Numbered from the stretch's first letter, positions 1 through 8,302 are shown. The stretch is DNA of 15,578 bases from Desulfobacula sp. (GCF_021107415.1 NZ_JAIOSW010000039.1:1-15578); one strand, 5' to 3'. Notes: generated by a model from the sequence alone, not told the origin. Program-made: numbers and translations.

Positions 1-380
1 CGATTTTAGGAAATTCAAAAAGCCCCAGGCCCGTTGTCGGTGGCATAACAAAGTTCAAACCGATTCACCAGCATCTTATCATAAGAGATGCCCTCTGGGC
101 CGCAGCCAATAGAGCTGTAAACACGGCTGGCTTTGCCACGTCACATGCCGGGGCTGCCCGTGAGGATATTTATCAGATAGAACAGCTTATGGCTCAGTGC
201 TATCGCGTGGCCCCGAAAGCGATACAGGAAGGCTCCCTGGCAGAAGGGCAATGGAGGATGATAAGGCAGGTGATTGATCGTGTCGTTGAAGATATAAAAC
301 CAGAAGAGGCAACACTGACCCAAGTGGGTGAAAGCCTGTTACAGGCTGTGGAGATTCTGGATAAACAAGGAAAAAGGTGA
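1..380 (+). CDS. 3' end of a PQQ-propeller-type lipoprotein paralogue (partial, start outside window)
   Basis: The open frame enters from the left edge (first full codon at base 3) and stops with TGA at 378-380, giving about 125 C-terminal residues. The visible part is mostly helical and has no catalytic motif. It aligns with the last ~115 residues of the propeller lipoprotein at 2738-4792. Both have GG-[IM]-TK-[FY] followed by an LxxRD helix, then VAPKAI, and a QW pair a few residues later. I therefore call it the tail of a second copy of that lipoprotein family; its propeller and signal peptide would lie upstream. The sulfatase start codon follows 4 bp after its stop, which suggests one operon with translational coupling. 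Family assignment rests only on the tail match, so it is inference. The ATG at 189 is internal and is not the start. Confidence 0.75.
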   Translation, partial: ILGNSKSPRPVVGGITKFKPIHQHLIIRDALWAAANRAVNTAGFATSHAGAAREDIYQIEQLMAQCYRVAPKAIQEGSLAEGQWRMIRQVIDRVVEDIKPEEATLTQVGESLLQAVEILDKQGKR

Positions 381-384
381 AAAG

Positions 385-2712
385 ATGAAAAAAAACATCA
401 TACACAAGTTTTTCAAAGGTATTTGGATTGGAATGTTTTTAACTGTGCTGCTTGTCGCTGGATGTGCCACGCAATCGGGTGGGAAATATCCTGATCAGAG
501 TTCGATAACAGAAAAGCAAAAACAGACAATCAAAGCAAATAAGAATAAAAATCCCAATGTGCTTGTGGTCCTGCTCGATGATACGGGATACGCAGATATA
601 GGTGCTTATGGTTCGGAAATAGACACCCCTAATATCGATAGCCTTGCGAGAAATGGTTTGCGCTACAATAATTTCCATGCCACGCCCACCTGTTCTCCAA
701 CACGGGCTGCAGTGTTGACCGGCAGGGAACCTCACCGTGTGGGCATGGGACTGGTTTCAAGATTTGATCTTGGTCCCCGTTTCCCGGCATTCAGAGGGCG
801 TATTGATCCGGCGGCAGCGACAGTGGCGCGAGTCCTTCAGAATGCAGGTTATGGCACTTATGCGCTTGGTAAATGGCACCTTACACCACCGTCTCATTTG
901 GGTCCTGCCGGATCTTTTGAAAACTGGCCCCTGGGAAAAGGCTTTGACCGTTTCTACGGCTTCATGCCCGGTTCTACAGATCAGTTCGCACCCGAGTTAA
1001 TCCAAGACAACAAGGTGGTTGACCGGGTTTATGACAGGGACTACAACCTGACCCGGGATTTGGTGGATAATGCGATTACAATGCTTCGCACACACCAGTC
1101 TTATGCCGGTACTCATGGTAAAGACCGCCCGTTTTTTATGTATATTGGCACACCGGGTATGCACGCCCCGCACCAGGCACCACAAAAATATTTAGATAAA
1201 TACCGCGGCCGATATGATGAGGGATGGGATGTGATGCGGGCACAGCGGTTTGCACGCCAGAAAGAGATGGGGCTGATTCCCCAAAACGCAGAACTTCCTG
1301 AAAATGATAAACGGATTCAAGCGTGGGAATCATTAGACAGCAACCAGAAGAAAGCGTATGCACGTTTGCAGGAAGTGTATGCGGGTTTTCTTGATCAAAC
1401 AGATGTTGAACTGGGTCGCCTGTTTAATGAGTTGAAAGCCCTGGGTGAACTTGACAATACCCTTATTGTCGTGATGTCGGATAACGGCGGCAGCCAGGAA
1501 GGGAGCATCAACGGTTGCGTGAACCATTCTGCATATTACGCTGGTCAGGCTGAGTCTGTACAGGATCTTGTGGCACGGCTGGATGATATTGGCGGCCCGA
1601 ACTCCGGCCCCAACTATCCCATTGGCTGGTCCCAGGTAAGCAACACGCCGTTTCCTTACTTTAAGCAGGACACCTATGGCGGCGGTATCAACGTGCCGTT
1701 TATTGTGCACTGGCCTGCAAAATTAAAAACCAAAAATGAAGTTCGCACTCAGTATCACCATGCGACTGATGTCATGCCAACAATTCTTGAACTGCTCGAT
1801 CTGGAACTGCCCGACGTGTTTGATGGATATAAACAATTACCGGTTGACGGTATCAGCATGGCTTACACCTTTGATGATCCCGATGGCAAAGAGCGGCGCA
1901 CCAAGCAATTTTATCGAATGGGGCATAACCGGGGAATCTATCATGACGGCTGGACAGCCGTGGCCAGACACAAAAGCGGCGACGATTATGATGATGACAA
2001 GTGGTCACTTTATAATTTAGAAGAAGACTTTGTTGAGGCAAACGACCTGTCTGCGCAGCATCCGGATAAACTCAAAGAATTAAAAAAACTCTGGAAAGCG
2101 GAAGCAAAAAAGGTGAATGCTGATTATATGATTGATCCCAAATACCCGGGTTTTTTCGGGGGACTGGCGATTAAAGCCATGAAAGCCATGAGAGGTCCCA
2201 AAGAGAAAGAGTATCTGTTTTATTCGGGAACACCCCGTGTCGACCAGAAAGCGACCCCAAAATTTATTGACCGGCCCTATACCATCACTATCCCGGTTGT
2301 CAGGGAAAAGGGCAACGAAGAAGGCGTACTCTTTGCAAATGGAAACGATGATTCAGGGTTTGTGATTTATATCAAGGACGATAAAGCAGTGTTTGAGTAT
2401 AATTATTGTGCCAATGTGCCCAGTTTCGGCAAACTATATAAAATTGAATCAACGATTTGTGTTCCGGCAGGTAAATCGGAAATCCAGTTTGAGTTTGAAA
2501 AAACCGGTAAGCTTGCAGGTATTGGTAAGCTGTTTATTAACGGCAAAGAGGCCGGCCGGATGGATATGCCGAAAACCATTGCCGGCCGTTTGTCCCATGA
2601 AGGGCTCGATATTGGTCGTGACGGCAATACACTTATCACAACCAGTTATACTGACAGCTTTCCGTTTACCGGTCAAATTGAGAAGGTTGCAATATGGGTG
2701 GGTATAAAATAA
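385..2712 (+). CDS. Lipoprotein arylsulfatase (S1-type, formylglycine-dependent)
   Basis: Predicted type I sulfatase, hydrolysing a sulfate ester outside the cytoplasm. The start at 385 is chosen because AGGTGA precedes it and it yields a clean lipoprotein signal peptide: charged MKKN end, hydrophobic stretch, and LVAGC with lipidated Cys27. An in-frame ATG at 328 would add 19 residues inside the previous gene. The 775-residue protein shows the expected active-site set: metal ligands D65-D66, the formylglycine motif C103-S-P-T-R107 followed by LTGR, GKWH (K163, H165), H260 and H263, D366-N367, and K427. The stretch after DNGG, and the C-terminal beta-rich domain (about 630-775, with FANGNDDSGF and FEYNY), resemble long bacterial arylsulfatases of the mycobacterial AtsD type. 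The residue after Cys27 is Ala, not Asp, which in proteobacteria favours outer-membrane sorting. No maturation enzyme (FGE or anSME) lies in the window. The substrate cannot be read from sequence. Confidence 0.93.
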   Translation: MKKNIIHKFFKGIWIGMFLTVLLVAGCATQSGGKYPDQSSITEKQKQTIKANKNKNPNVLVVLLDDTGYADIGAYGSEIDTPNIDSLARNGLRYNNFHATPTCSPTRAAVLTGREPHRVGMGLVSRFDLGPRFPAFRGRIDPAAATVARVLQNAGYGTYALGKWHLTPPSHLGPAGSFENWPLGKGFDRFYGFMPGSTDQFAPELIQDNKVVDRVYDRDYNLTRDLVDNAITMLRTHQSYAGTHGKDRPFFMYIGTPGMHAPHQAPQKYLDKYRGRYDEGWDVMRAQRFARQKEMGLIPQNAELPENDKRIQAWESLDSNQKKAYARLQEVYAGFLDQTDVELGRLFNELKALGELDNTLIVVMSDNGGSQEGSINGCVNHSAYYAGQAESVQDLVARLDDIGGPNSGPNYPIGWSQVSNTPFPYFKQDTYGGGINVPFIVHWPAKLKTKNEVRTQYHHATDVMPTILELLDLELPDVFDGYKQLPVDGISMAYTFDDPDGKERRTKQFYRMGHNRGIYHDGWTAVARHKSGDDYDDDKWSLYNLEEDFVEANDLSAQHPDKLKELKKLWKAEAKKVNADYMIDPKYPGFFGGLAIKAMKAMRGPKEKEYLFYSGTPRVDQKATPKFIDRPYTITIPVVREKGNEEGVLFANGNDDSGFVIYIKDDKAVFEYNYCANVPSFGKLYKIESTICVPAGKSEIQFEFEKTGKLAGIGKLFINGKEAGRMDMPKTIAGRLSHEGLDIGRDGNTLITTSYTDSFPFTGQIEKVAIWVGIK

Positions 2713-2737
2713 AAAATAATATACCGAGAATTTTATC

Positions 2738-4792
2738 ATGAAGTTAAAAACATTCATTCCAATCAGTCTGATCCTTTTATTATTTTGCTGCGTTTCTTTG
2801 ACAGGCTGTAAAACCGTGAAGAAGTTGAAAATCGGGTGGATGAAGTATACAGCTGACGTAGATCCACCGGTACGGGAATTTGAAATTTCCAAAAATCATC
2901 AATGGAAGCCGGAAGGAAAACGGCAGATTCAGGTAACCACTCCTCTCATGCCAAGAAGAAATATTTGGCGGGCAAGGCATGGTGACGTGATGAATTCTGA
3001 TGAAGTTACCACTGTGGTTGGGCCTGTCCTGGAAATAGACTGGGTTAGTGAGACAGACTATTTTAATCCCTCTTCCTCTTCCTTTGACAGCAGGGGAGAC
3101 CTTTACAGTACACCTCAATTTCCTGCGGACAAAGCACTTATTATCAAACTGGATGGTAAAACCGGTAAGTTGCTTTGGAAAGTCACCGGCGATAAAAGGC
3201 CCACCGGCGGTGGTAGGCCATTGGTTTTAAGTGACCCGGACAACCCGGGAAAAGAGATTATATATGTGGGTGAGAAAGCAGAAGTCCTGGCCGTCCATCC
3301 CAGTGGAAAGATCATCTACCACAAACCGACAGGATTCCCGGAGCCGCCTGAGACAGCGACATTTAAAAATCTGGGTGAATACAACAGCAACGGTCCCAAC
3401 TATAACCCGATCTTTGACGGATTGCTCTGGGTAACCGGCACGGGTATGATTTATGCGGTTGATCGTAAAACCGGAGAACAAAATATTGAACCCTTCTACC
3501 TGCCAGGAAAACCCAGCCCGGGAAAAGATAACAGAAAACTTCCCAAAGCAATCAAAAAACTGGAACAAGAGGAGTTGAGCTACCTGTTTAAAGGCACTCC
3601 AAAAGGGTATACAATTGCCCATCAGCTTGCAGTAATACTTGGAGAACGTGTTGTAAACTCCAACTATCTTTCCATTGATCAAAAAACAGGCGCCATGTGG
3701 ATCACTGCGACAGATCTGGATGAAAAAGATGGGAAAAATGATGGTATATCCGAGTATGGAGCACTGTATCGGATTGATATCGTTCCCAGCAAAGAAGGGA
3801 AATACAGATGGAAGATGAAAATCGGGGCAAAACTCTCCTTTGAGGGCGGCTCTGCTTCAACAGCAGCACTCCGTGGGGATGGCCAACGTGGATATGTGGG
3901 AGATGCCTATGGAAATATGATAGCCTTTGATTATGACTGCAATATTGTGTGGAAATACAGCCTCAAATTAACAAGCGGAGATGCTGATCAGATTGGAGGT
4001 TCCATATCCGTTTCCTCGGATAATGGTGAATTGTATGCCGTCACCCGGCGGGATGTGGTAAAGATAATAGACAAGGGAGATCATGCAGAACTGGCATGGC
4101 GGGCAAAAATGGATATGTACGAAGATATCAATTCCAACTTCCATCAATGGAACCTGGACACTGCCGCCATAACCGCCAATGGTATCGCCTTTCTGGCTGG
4201 AGTAGGCCCCGCCTTTAAACTGTTTGGGGACACGCCCGTATTCCTGCCGGTTAAAGTTGGCGTTGGTATTCTGGATCGGAAGACGGGCCAATTAAGATGG
4301 TTTGCCGATGGTAAAAACAAAGGACAAAGTTCATTGGGAATGGTGATGCCAACGCCGGATGGTGGTGTTCTAATTGCCCATTCTCCCCTGCGGCGTGCCA
4401 TTGCCAGGGGGCTCTTTGGTGATCGTATTCATCCAACCAGGGGCGGGATGACCAAATACAGCCCACATCGAATTGATTTGCTGCTTCGTGATATTGCAGT
4501 GGCTGCATCGGACAAAATTAATCGGGGTATAGATCTTTTAAGTATTCAGCCGGAGGGCACAAGAGCGGATATTGCCGAAGTAAAGGACCTTATCAATCAG
4601 GCAAGGTTTGTAGCGCCAAAGGCAATAACAACAGGCGATATTACACAGGAACAGTGGAATACCATCAATGGAAAGCTTGAAACTGTCGAAAAGCTCCATC
4701 ATGATTGGCAAAGCAATCAAAGGGAAGAACCCTTAAGACGATCGATAAAATTGCTGAATGATATTGCCGATGGGATTGAAAAAGGGATTTAA
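2738..4792 (+). CDS. Lipoprotein with PQQ/quinoprotein-type beta-propeller repeats
   Basis: A 684-residue exported lipoprotein: short charged N-terminus, hydrophobic core, and lipobox LTGC with Cys24. The body has repeated propeller blade motifs ending in a Trp: LDGKTGKLLW at 138-147, further DRKTG and DQKTG turns, VWKY near 409, and LDRKTGQLRW at 512-521. This repeat style is that of PQQ-like/quinoprotein alcohol dehydrogenase folds, but I see no evidence for a catalytic dehydrogenase, so it may be a structural or ligand-binding propeller. From about residue 569 (GGMTKY) to the end is a charged helical tail, shared with the gene truncated at the left edge. It lies 25 bp downstream of the sulfatase and has a weak ribosome binding site (GAGAA). 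Its place next to a sulfatase in the same envelope compartment suggests a role in substrate binding or surface assembly; that is inference. Confidence 0.8.
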   Translation: MKLKTFIPISLILLLFCCVSLTGCKTVKKLKIGWMKYTADVDPPVREFEISKNHQWKPEGKRQIQVTTPLMPRRNIWRARHGDVMNSDEVTTVVGPVLEIDWVSETDYFNPSSSSFDSRGDLYSTPQFPADKALIIKLDGKTGKLLWKVTGDKRPTGGGRPLVLSDPDNPGKEIIYVGEKAEVLAVHPSGKIIYHKPTGFPEPPETATFKNLGEYNSNGPNYNPIFDGLLWVTGTGMIYAVDRKTGEQNIEPFYLPGKPSPGKDNRKLPKAIKKLEQEELSYLFKGTPKGYTIAHQLAVILGERVVNSNYLSIDQKTGAMWITATDLDEKDGKNDGISEYGALYRIDIVPSKEGKYRWKMKIGAKLSFEGGSASTAALRGDGQRGYVGDAYGNMIAFDYDCNIVWKYSLKLTSGDADQIGGSISVSSDNGELYAVTRRDVVKIIDKGDHAELAWRAKMDMYEDINSNFHQWNLDTAAITANGIAFLAGVGPAFKLFGDTPVFLPVKVGVGILDRKTGQLRWFADGKNKGQSSLGMVMPTPDGGVLIAHSPLRRAIARGLFGDRIHPTRGGMTKYSPHRIDLLLRDIAVAASDKINRGIDLLSIQPEGTRADIAEVKDLINQARFVAPKAITTGDITQEQWNTINGKLETVEKLHHDWQSNQREEPLRRSIKLLNDIADGIEKGI

Positions 4793-4840
4793 CGATATTT
4801 TCTGGAAAAATTGTTATCACTCTTTAAAGTATAAAAAAAC

Positions 4841-4869
4841 TTGACAAGCTATAATTATACGAATAAAGA
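4841..4869 (+). promoter_or_regulatory. Candidate sigma70-type promoter for the redox operon
   Basis: The gap 4793-4984 (192 bp) is AT-rich and holds no gene. An exact TTGACA lies at 4841-4846. With a 17-bp spacer the -10 position would be 4864-4869, TAAAGA, which matches TATAAT at only three positions. A perfect TATAAT at 4850-4855 is too close to TTGACA to pair with it. Placement before the first gene of a six-gene run makes a promoter here likely, but the exact -10 is uncertain. I found no convincing terminator hairpin after the propeller gene. Confidence 0.35.
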
Positions 4870-4984
4870 TATATAGAATTAGTGATACAGAACAGTATAT
4901 AAGAATATCTCTGACGGAAAAACAGAATTAGAGGAATAACAGCCATAAAATTGCAACCTTGTACATGGAAATAGTGAGGAAAAT

Positions 4985-6652
4985 ATGAATAAAGACTACC
5001 CGATTATTGAAGCTGATTTGTTGATCATCGGTGGAGGCAGTGCCGGCGTTATGGCGGCAATCAGGGCCAAGGAATTGGATCCGAATCAGAAAGTCGTTGT
5101 TTTTGAAAAAGGAGACATGAAATATTCCGGGTGCATTGCAAGGGGGATGGACGCGTTAAATATTGTGGCAGTTCCTGGGATATCAACCCCGGAACTCTAT
5201 GTGGAATCCAACAGCATTGCCTGTGAGGGTATTATGGACGAGCCGGTTAATTACCGGATGGCGGAACGAAGCTGGGATATGATGAAAAAACTGGAATCCT
5301 GGGGAATATTTTTTCCCAAAGATGACAATGGCCAGTATGATATCCTCCAGGTTCATCCCAAAGGTAAATTTTGCGTGACCATGAAAGAGCCGGAACTGAA
5401 AACCATTCTGGCAAAAAAAGCGGTTGATCTTGGGGTGAAGATCATCAACCGGACCATGGCGATGCGGCTCATCAAGGATGGGGAAAGGGTATCCGGTGCC
5501 ATTGGAATGAATGTCCGCACGGGTGAAATTATTGTCTGCAAGGCCAAAACCGTTATTCTCACCTCCGGTGGAACAGCAAGATTCGGACTCCCGGACAATG
5601 GTCATCTTTACGGCGTATACGATTATCCTGGTAACACCGGTGACGGTTATTGCCTGGCATATCGTGCAGGCGCAGAATTGAGCGGCTTTGAGTACACGCT
5701 TGTATATTATATTGTAAAAGACATTAATGCCCCCCTTCTTTATATTACATTAACCCGTGGGGCAAAGCTTTTTAATGCATTTAATGAACGCAGAGACAAG
5801 GCTCATCCTTCAATCAGGAGCATGTTTAATGAACATGTCATGAAAAATAGCGGCCCCATGCGGATTAACATGAACCATCTTCCTGAAGATAAAATCAAAG
5901 AAATTGAAGAGCTTCTTTTTACAACTGAACGGCCTGCCTGTGAGCGATTTTATGAAGGCCGCGGAATTGATTTTCGAACCGGTGAAATTGAATTATGGCC
6001 CACTGAGGTATTTTTATGCGGGGGGCATGGACTGACAGGTGTGAGGGTGAACGAAAACGCAGAAACTGCTGTCCCGGGTTTATATGCGGCCGGTGACACA
6101 TCGCTTGTGGCAAGGGGACATTTAACAGGTGCTTTTGTTTTTGGAGAGATCTCAGCTGAGAGTGCAACCGAATTTGCTGCAAACAATGGTGATGTTTCCT
6201 TAGATGAAAAACAAATCAATGATTTTATAAATGAAATAGATGCAAGGTTAGCTCAAAATACTAATGAAATAGCCATCGAGGAATTTGAGTATAAAGTCAG
6301 ACGAATGATCAGTGATTATATCAAACCGCCTAAAAATGAGTATAAGCTGGACCGGGCGCTGTGGTGGATGGATCGGTTTCGCAAAGAGCTATCGACAATG
6401 GTTCGTGTTCAGAATGTACATGACCTTTTTAAATTGTTTGAGGTAGAAAATATTATTCAATGCGCCACTTTAAGTGCCCTTGCTTCCAGGGAACGGAAGG
6501 AAAGCCGCTGGACGCCCTGGCATTACCGGACTGATTATCCAGAAACTAATGAACAGGAGTGGAAAAAGCATATTGTGTTGAGCCAGGGAGAAAGATTTGA
6601 AGATGTGAAAATATCCTATGCACCCATCATTCGTATGGATAAGGAGGCATAA
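4985..6652 (+). CDS. FAD-dependent oxidoreductase resembling AprA / fumarate reductase flavoprotein
   Basis: A 555-residue soluble flavoprotein of the succinate dehydrogenase/fumarate reductase superfamily. The FAD-binding Rossmann motif GGGSAG is at 16-21, with the acidic ribose ligand in VVFEKGD about 20 residues later. EKGDMKYSG followed by a GMDALN stretch, the later WGIFF segment, and the C-terminal pattern RKESRW, HYRTDYPE and W-KKH resemble adenylylsulfate reductase alpha (AprA) more than classical Frd. GGHGLTG (346-352) and AAGDTS followed by GAFVFGE are the usual second FAD contacts. At 555 residues it is shorter than typical AprA (about 620-660), and no AprB ferredoxin gene follows, so I do not call it APS reductase. 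GAGGA at 4976-4980 supports the start. The next gene begins 3 bp downstream, pointing to a two-subunit complex with the GltD-like protein. The electron acceptor or substrate is unknown. Confidence 0.85.
   Translation: MNKDYPIIEADLLIIGGGSAGVMAAIRAKELDPNQKVVVFEKGDMKYSGCIARGMDALNIVAVPGISTPELYVESNSIACEGIMDEPVNYRMAERSWDMMKKLESWGIFFPKDDNGQYDILQVHPKGKFCVTMKEPELKTILAKKAVDLGVKIINRTMAMRLIKDGERVSGAIGMNVRTGEIIVCKAKTVILTSGGTARFGLPDNGHLYGVYDYPGNTGDGYCLAYRAGAELSGFEYTLVYYIVKDINAPLLYITLTRGAKLFNAFNERRDKAHPSIRSMFNEHVMKNSGPMRINMNHLPEDKIKEIEELLFTTERPACERFYEGRGIDFRTGEIELWPTEVFLCGGHGLTGVRVNENAETAVPGLYAAGDTSLVARGHLTGAFVFGEISAESATEFAANNGDVSLDEKQINDFINEIDARLAQNTNEIAIEEFEYKVRRMISDYIKPPKNEYKLDRALWWMDRFRKELSTMVRVQNVHDLFKLFEVENIIQCATLSALASRERKESRWTPWHYRTDYPETNEQEWKKHIVLSQGERFEDVKISYAPIIRMDKEA
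6641..6647 (+). promoter_or_regulatory. Ribosome binding site inside the end of the upstream flavoprotein gene
   Basis: AAGGAGG lies within the last codons of the AprA-like gene, 8 bp before the ATG at 6656. Translation of the GltD-like gene is probably coupled to that of its neighbour, which fits the two proteins being made in fixed ratio as a complex. Confidence 0.7.
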
Positions 6653-6655
6653 CCA

Positions 6656-8269
6656 ATGGGATTAAATTTATTAGAAGCGCTATCTGATAATATTGTTATT
6701 GATATGGACAAATGTGTATTCTGCAGTATTTGTGTAAATACCTGTATATTGGATAATTTGAGGATGAAACTGGCACCCTGCCGCCAGGCATGCCCATTGG
6801 GCGTAAATTGTCAGGGATATGTTCAGCTGATTGCCAGGGGTGAAGAGAGAAAGGCAATGGAAATTTTAAGGCAGGATTTGCCCTTTCCTGAAATTCTTGG
6901 ACGTATATGCTCCCATCCCTGTGAAGAAAAATGCCATAGAAAGGGACAAGAGGGAGAGGCGGTTGCCATTCGCCATCTCAAGCGGTATATTGCGGATCAA
7001 TTCACGGGGGAAAAAATCCCGCTTCCGGAAATACTGCCCGACACAGGCAAAAGCATAGCAATTATCGGATCCGGGCCGGCCGGAATGATGGCAGCCTATG
7101 ATCTCAGGACTCATGGTCATCGGGTAACAATTTTTGATTCTGAAAAAGAGCCCGGAGGAATGCTGCGATGGGCAATCCCGGATTTCAGGCTTCCCCAGTC
7201 TGTATTAGACAGGGAAATGGGACTGCTCATTGAAATGGATGTTTCTTTTCAATGCGGGGTAGCCATTGGAAAAAATAAAAGCATGGAAGCGCTCAAAAAT
7301 GAGTTTGATGCGGTTATTGTCGCCGCAGGTTGCCCTGGACATGGCATACTCCATATTGACGGGGAAGAAAACCAGGGAGTTTACCATGGTCTGCCATTTC
7401 TTAAGCTTGTCCGGGGAGGCAAGGCGCTTGAAGTCGGCAAAAAGGTAGTTGTCATCGGCGGTGGAAATGTAGCTGTGGATTCGGCGCAGACAGCGCTCAG
7501 ATTAGGGGCAGAAGAGGTCACTATGGTCACCCTTGAATCCAACAATGAACTCCCTGCATTTCCAGAGGCTATTAAAAGTGCCGCAGCAGAAGGAATAAAT
7601 TTTCAGTATTCCTGGGGAAATCCAAAACTGAATTTTAGCGATGGGCAGTTGATTGGAATTGATTTCCAGCGCTGTGTGCAGGTTTTTGATAACTGCGGCT
7701 GTTTTGCTCCCGATTTTGATGATTGTGAATTGCATTATATAGATGCACAAACCGTTATCATCGCCATTGGCCAGCAGGCGGACAGAGCATTTTTGGAATC
7801 TTCAGGTTTGACTCAAAATTTTAAAATGGCAATTGATCCTCTTACGCTTCAGTCCAAAAATGAAAAAATCTTTGCAGCCGGTGATATTCACACCGGGCCG
7901 TCCTCTGTAATTCATGCTCTGGCAAGCGGTCGAGAGGCAGCAGAATCAGTCAATAGATTCCTTAATGCAGAACATTTACGGTTTGGCCGGAAATATCCGG
8001 GCCCCATTGAAACCGAATTTGATATTGATACAAGCAAAGGCTCCGCAGATAAACGCATCATTATTGATGAACATCGTTCAAAAGGCAAAGGGGACTTTCA
8101 GGAAATTGAATTACCTGTCAGTCAGGAAGCGGCTCGAATGGAAGCAAAACGATGCTATTCCTGTGGACAGCCTTTTGGCAAATTCCGAACCTGCTGGTTT
8201 TGCCTGCCCTGCGAGGTGGAATGCCCCAATGATGCACTTGAGGTGAAAATACCATATTTATTAAGATAG
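6656..8269 (+). CDS. GltD-like NAD(P)H oxidoreductase with additional 4Fe-4S motifs at both ends
   Basis: A 537-residue iron-sulfur flavoprotein of the glutamate synthase small-subunit (GltD) type. In order: a 4Fe-4S quartet C20-x2-C-x2-C-x3-C30; the GltD Fe-S domain with C42, C46, C52 and C85, C89, C93; FAD site GSGPAG (138-143) with PGGMLR; NAD(P) site GGGNVA (268-273); closing FAD motif AAGD (407-410); and a C-terminal ferredoxin-like segment with C500, C503, C513, C516, C519 and C523-P. Where NADPH-specific GltD proteins have an RR pair after the second strand of the NAD(P) fold, this one has TLESNNELP, so NADH may be preferred (inference). Extra cysteines (340, 347, 349, 357) lie in the pyridine-nucleotide half. 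It probably passes electrons between NAD(P)H, a ferredoxin and the AprA-like partner encoded just upstream. No glutamate synthase large subunit is present, so a GOGAT role is unlikely. Confidence 0.85.
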   Translation: MGLNLLEALSDNIVIDMDKCVFCSICVNTCILDNLRMKLAPCRQACPLGVNCQGYVQLIARGEERKAMEILRQDLPFPEILGRICSHPCEEKCHRKGQEGEAVAIRHLKRYIADQFTGEKIPLPEILPDTGKSIAIIGSGPAGMMAAYDLRTHGHRVTIFDSEKEPGGMLRWAIPDFRLPQSVLDREMGLLIEMDVSFQCGVAIGKNKSMEALKNEFDAVIVAAGCPGHGILHIDGEENQGVYHGLPFLKLVRGGKALEVGKKVVVIGGGNVAVDSAQTALRLGAEEVTMVTLESNNELPAFPEAIKSAAAEGINFQYSWGNPKLNFSDGQLIGIDFQRCVQVFDNCGCFAPDFDDCELHYIDAQTVIIAIGQQADRAFLESSGLTQNFKMAIDPLTLQSKNEKIFAAGDIHTGPSSVIHALASGREAAESVNRFLNAEHLRFGRKYPGPIETEFDIDTSKGSADKRIIIDEHRSKGKGDFQEIELPVSQEAARMEAKRCYSCGQPFGKFRTCWFCLPCEVECPNDALEVKIPYLLR

Positions 8270-8291
8270 TTCTTTGAATAAACATAAATTT

Positions 8292-8297
8292 AGGAGG
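8292..8297 (+). promoter_or_regulatory. Strong ribosome binding site of the beta-hydroxyacid dehydrogenase gene
   Basis: AGGAGG sits 5 bp before the ATG at 8303. The 33-bp gap to the previous stop contains no terminator-like hairpin, so read-through from the flavoprotein genes is expected. Confidence 0.6.
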
Positions 8298-8302
8298 GTA
8301 AC

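Noticed and set aside
328..384. In-frame upstream ATG for the sulfatase, adding 19 residues
   Set aside because: It lies inside the previous gene, and the extra residues would spoil the lipoprotein signal peptide. The ATG at 385 has its own ribosome binding site and an ideal lipobox spacing.
2173..2191. Short tandem repeat AAAGCCATG x2
   Set aside because: It simply encodes the repeated Lys-Ala-Met within the sulfatase and has no wider repeat context.
4850..4855. Perfect TATAAT box
   Set aside because: It starts only 3 bp after TTGACA, and no acceptable -35 lies 16-18 bp upstream of it (region 4827-4832). In such AT-rich sequence it may be chance, though an unusual -10 element cannot be ruled out.
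4815..4887. Inverted heptamers TATCACT (4815-4821) and AGTGATA (4881-4887) around the promoter region
   Set aside because: They are 7 bp long and 59 bp apart in an AT-rich gap. No regulator gene is in the window to support an operator, so chance is as likely.
4985..6652. True adenylylsulfate reductase alpha (aprA)
   Set aside because: The protein is shorter than AprA, aprB is missing, and the partner gene is a GltD-like flavoprotein. Resemblance to AprA is noted, but the function is not assigned.
6656..8269. Glutamate synthase small subunit (gltD)
   Set aside because: No large subunit is nearby, and there are added Fe-S motifs at both ends plus a changed nucleotide-binding motif. Only the domain type is shared.
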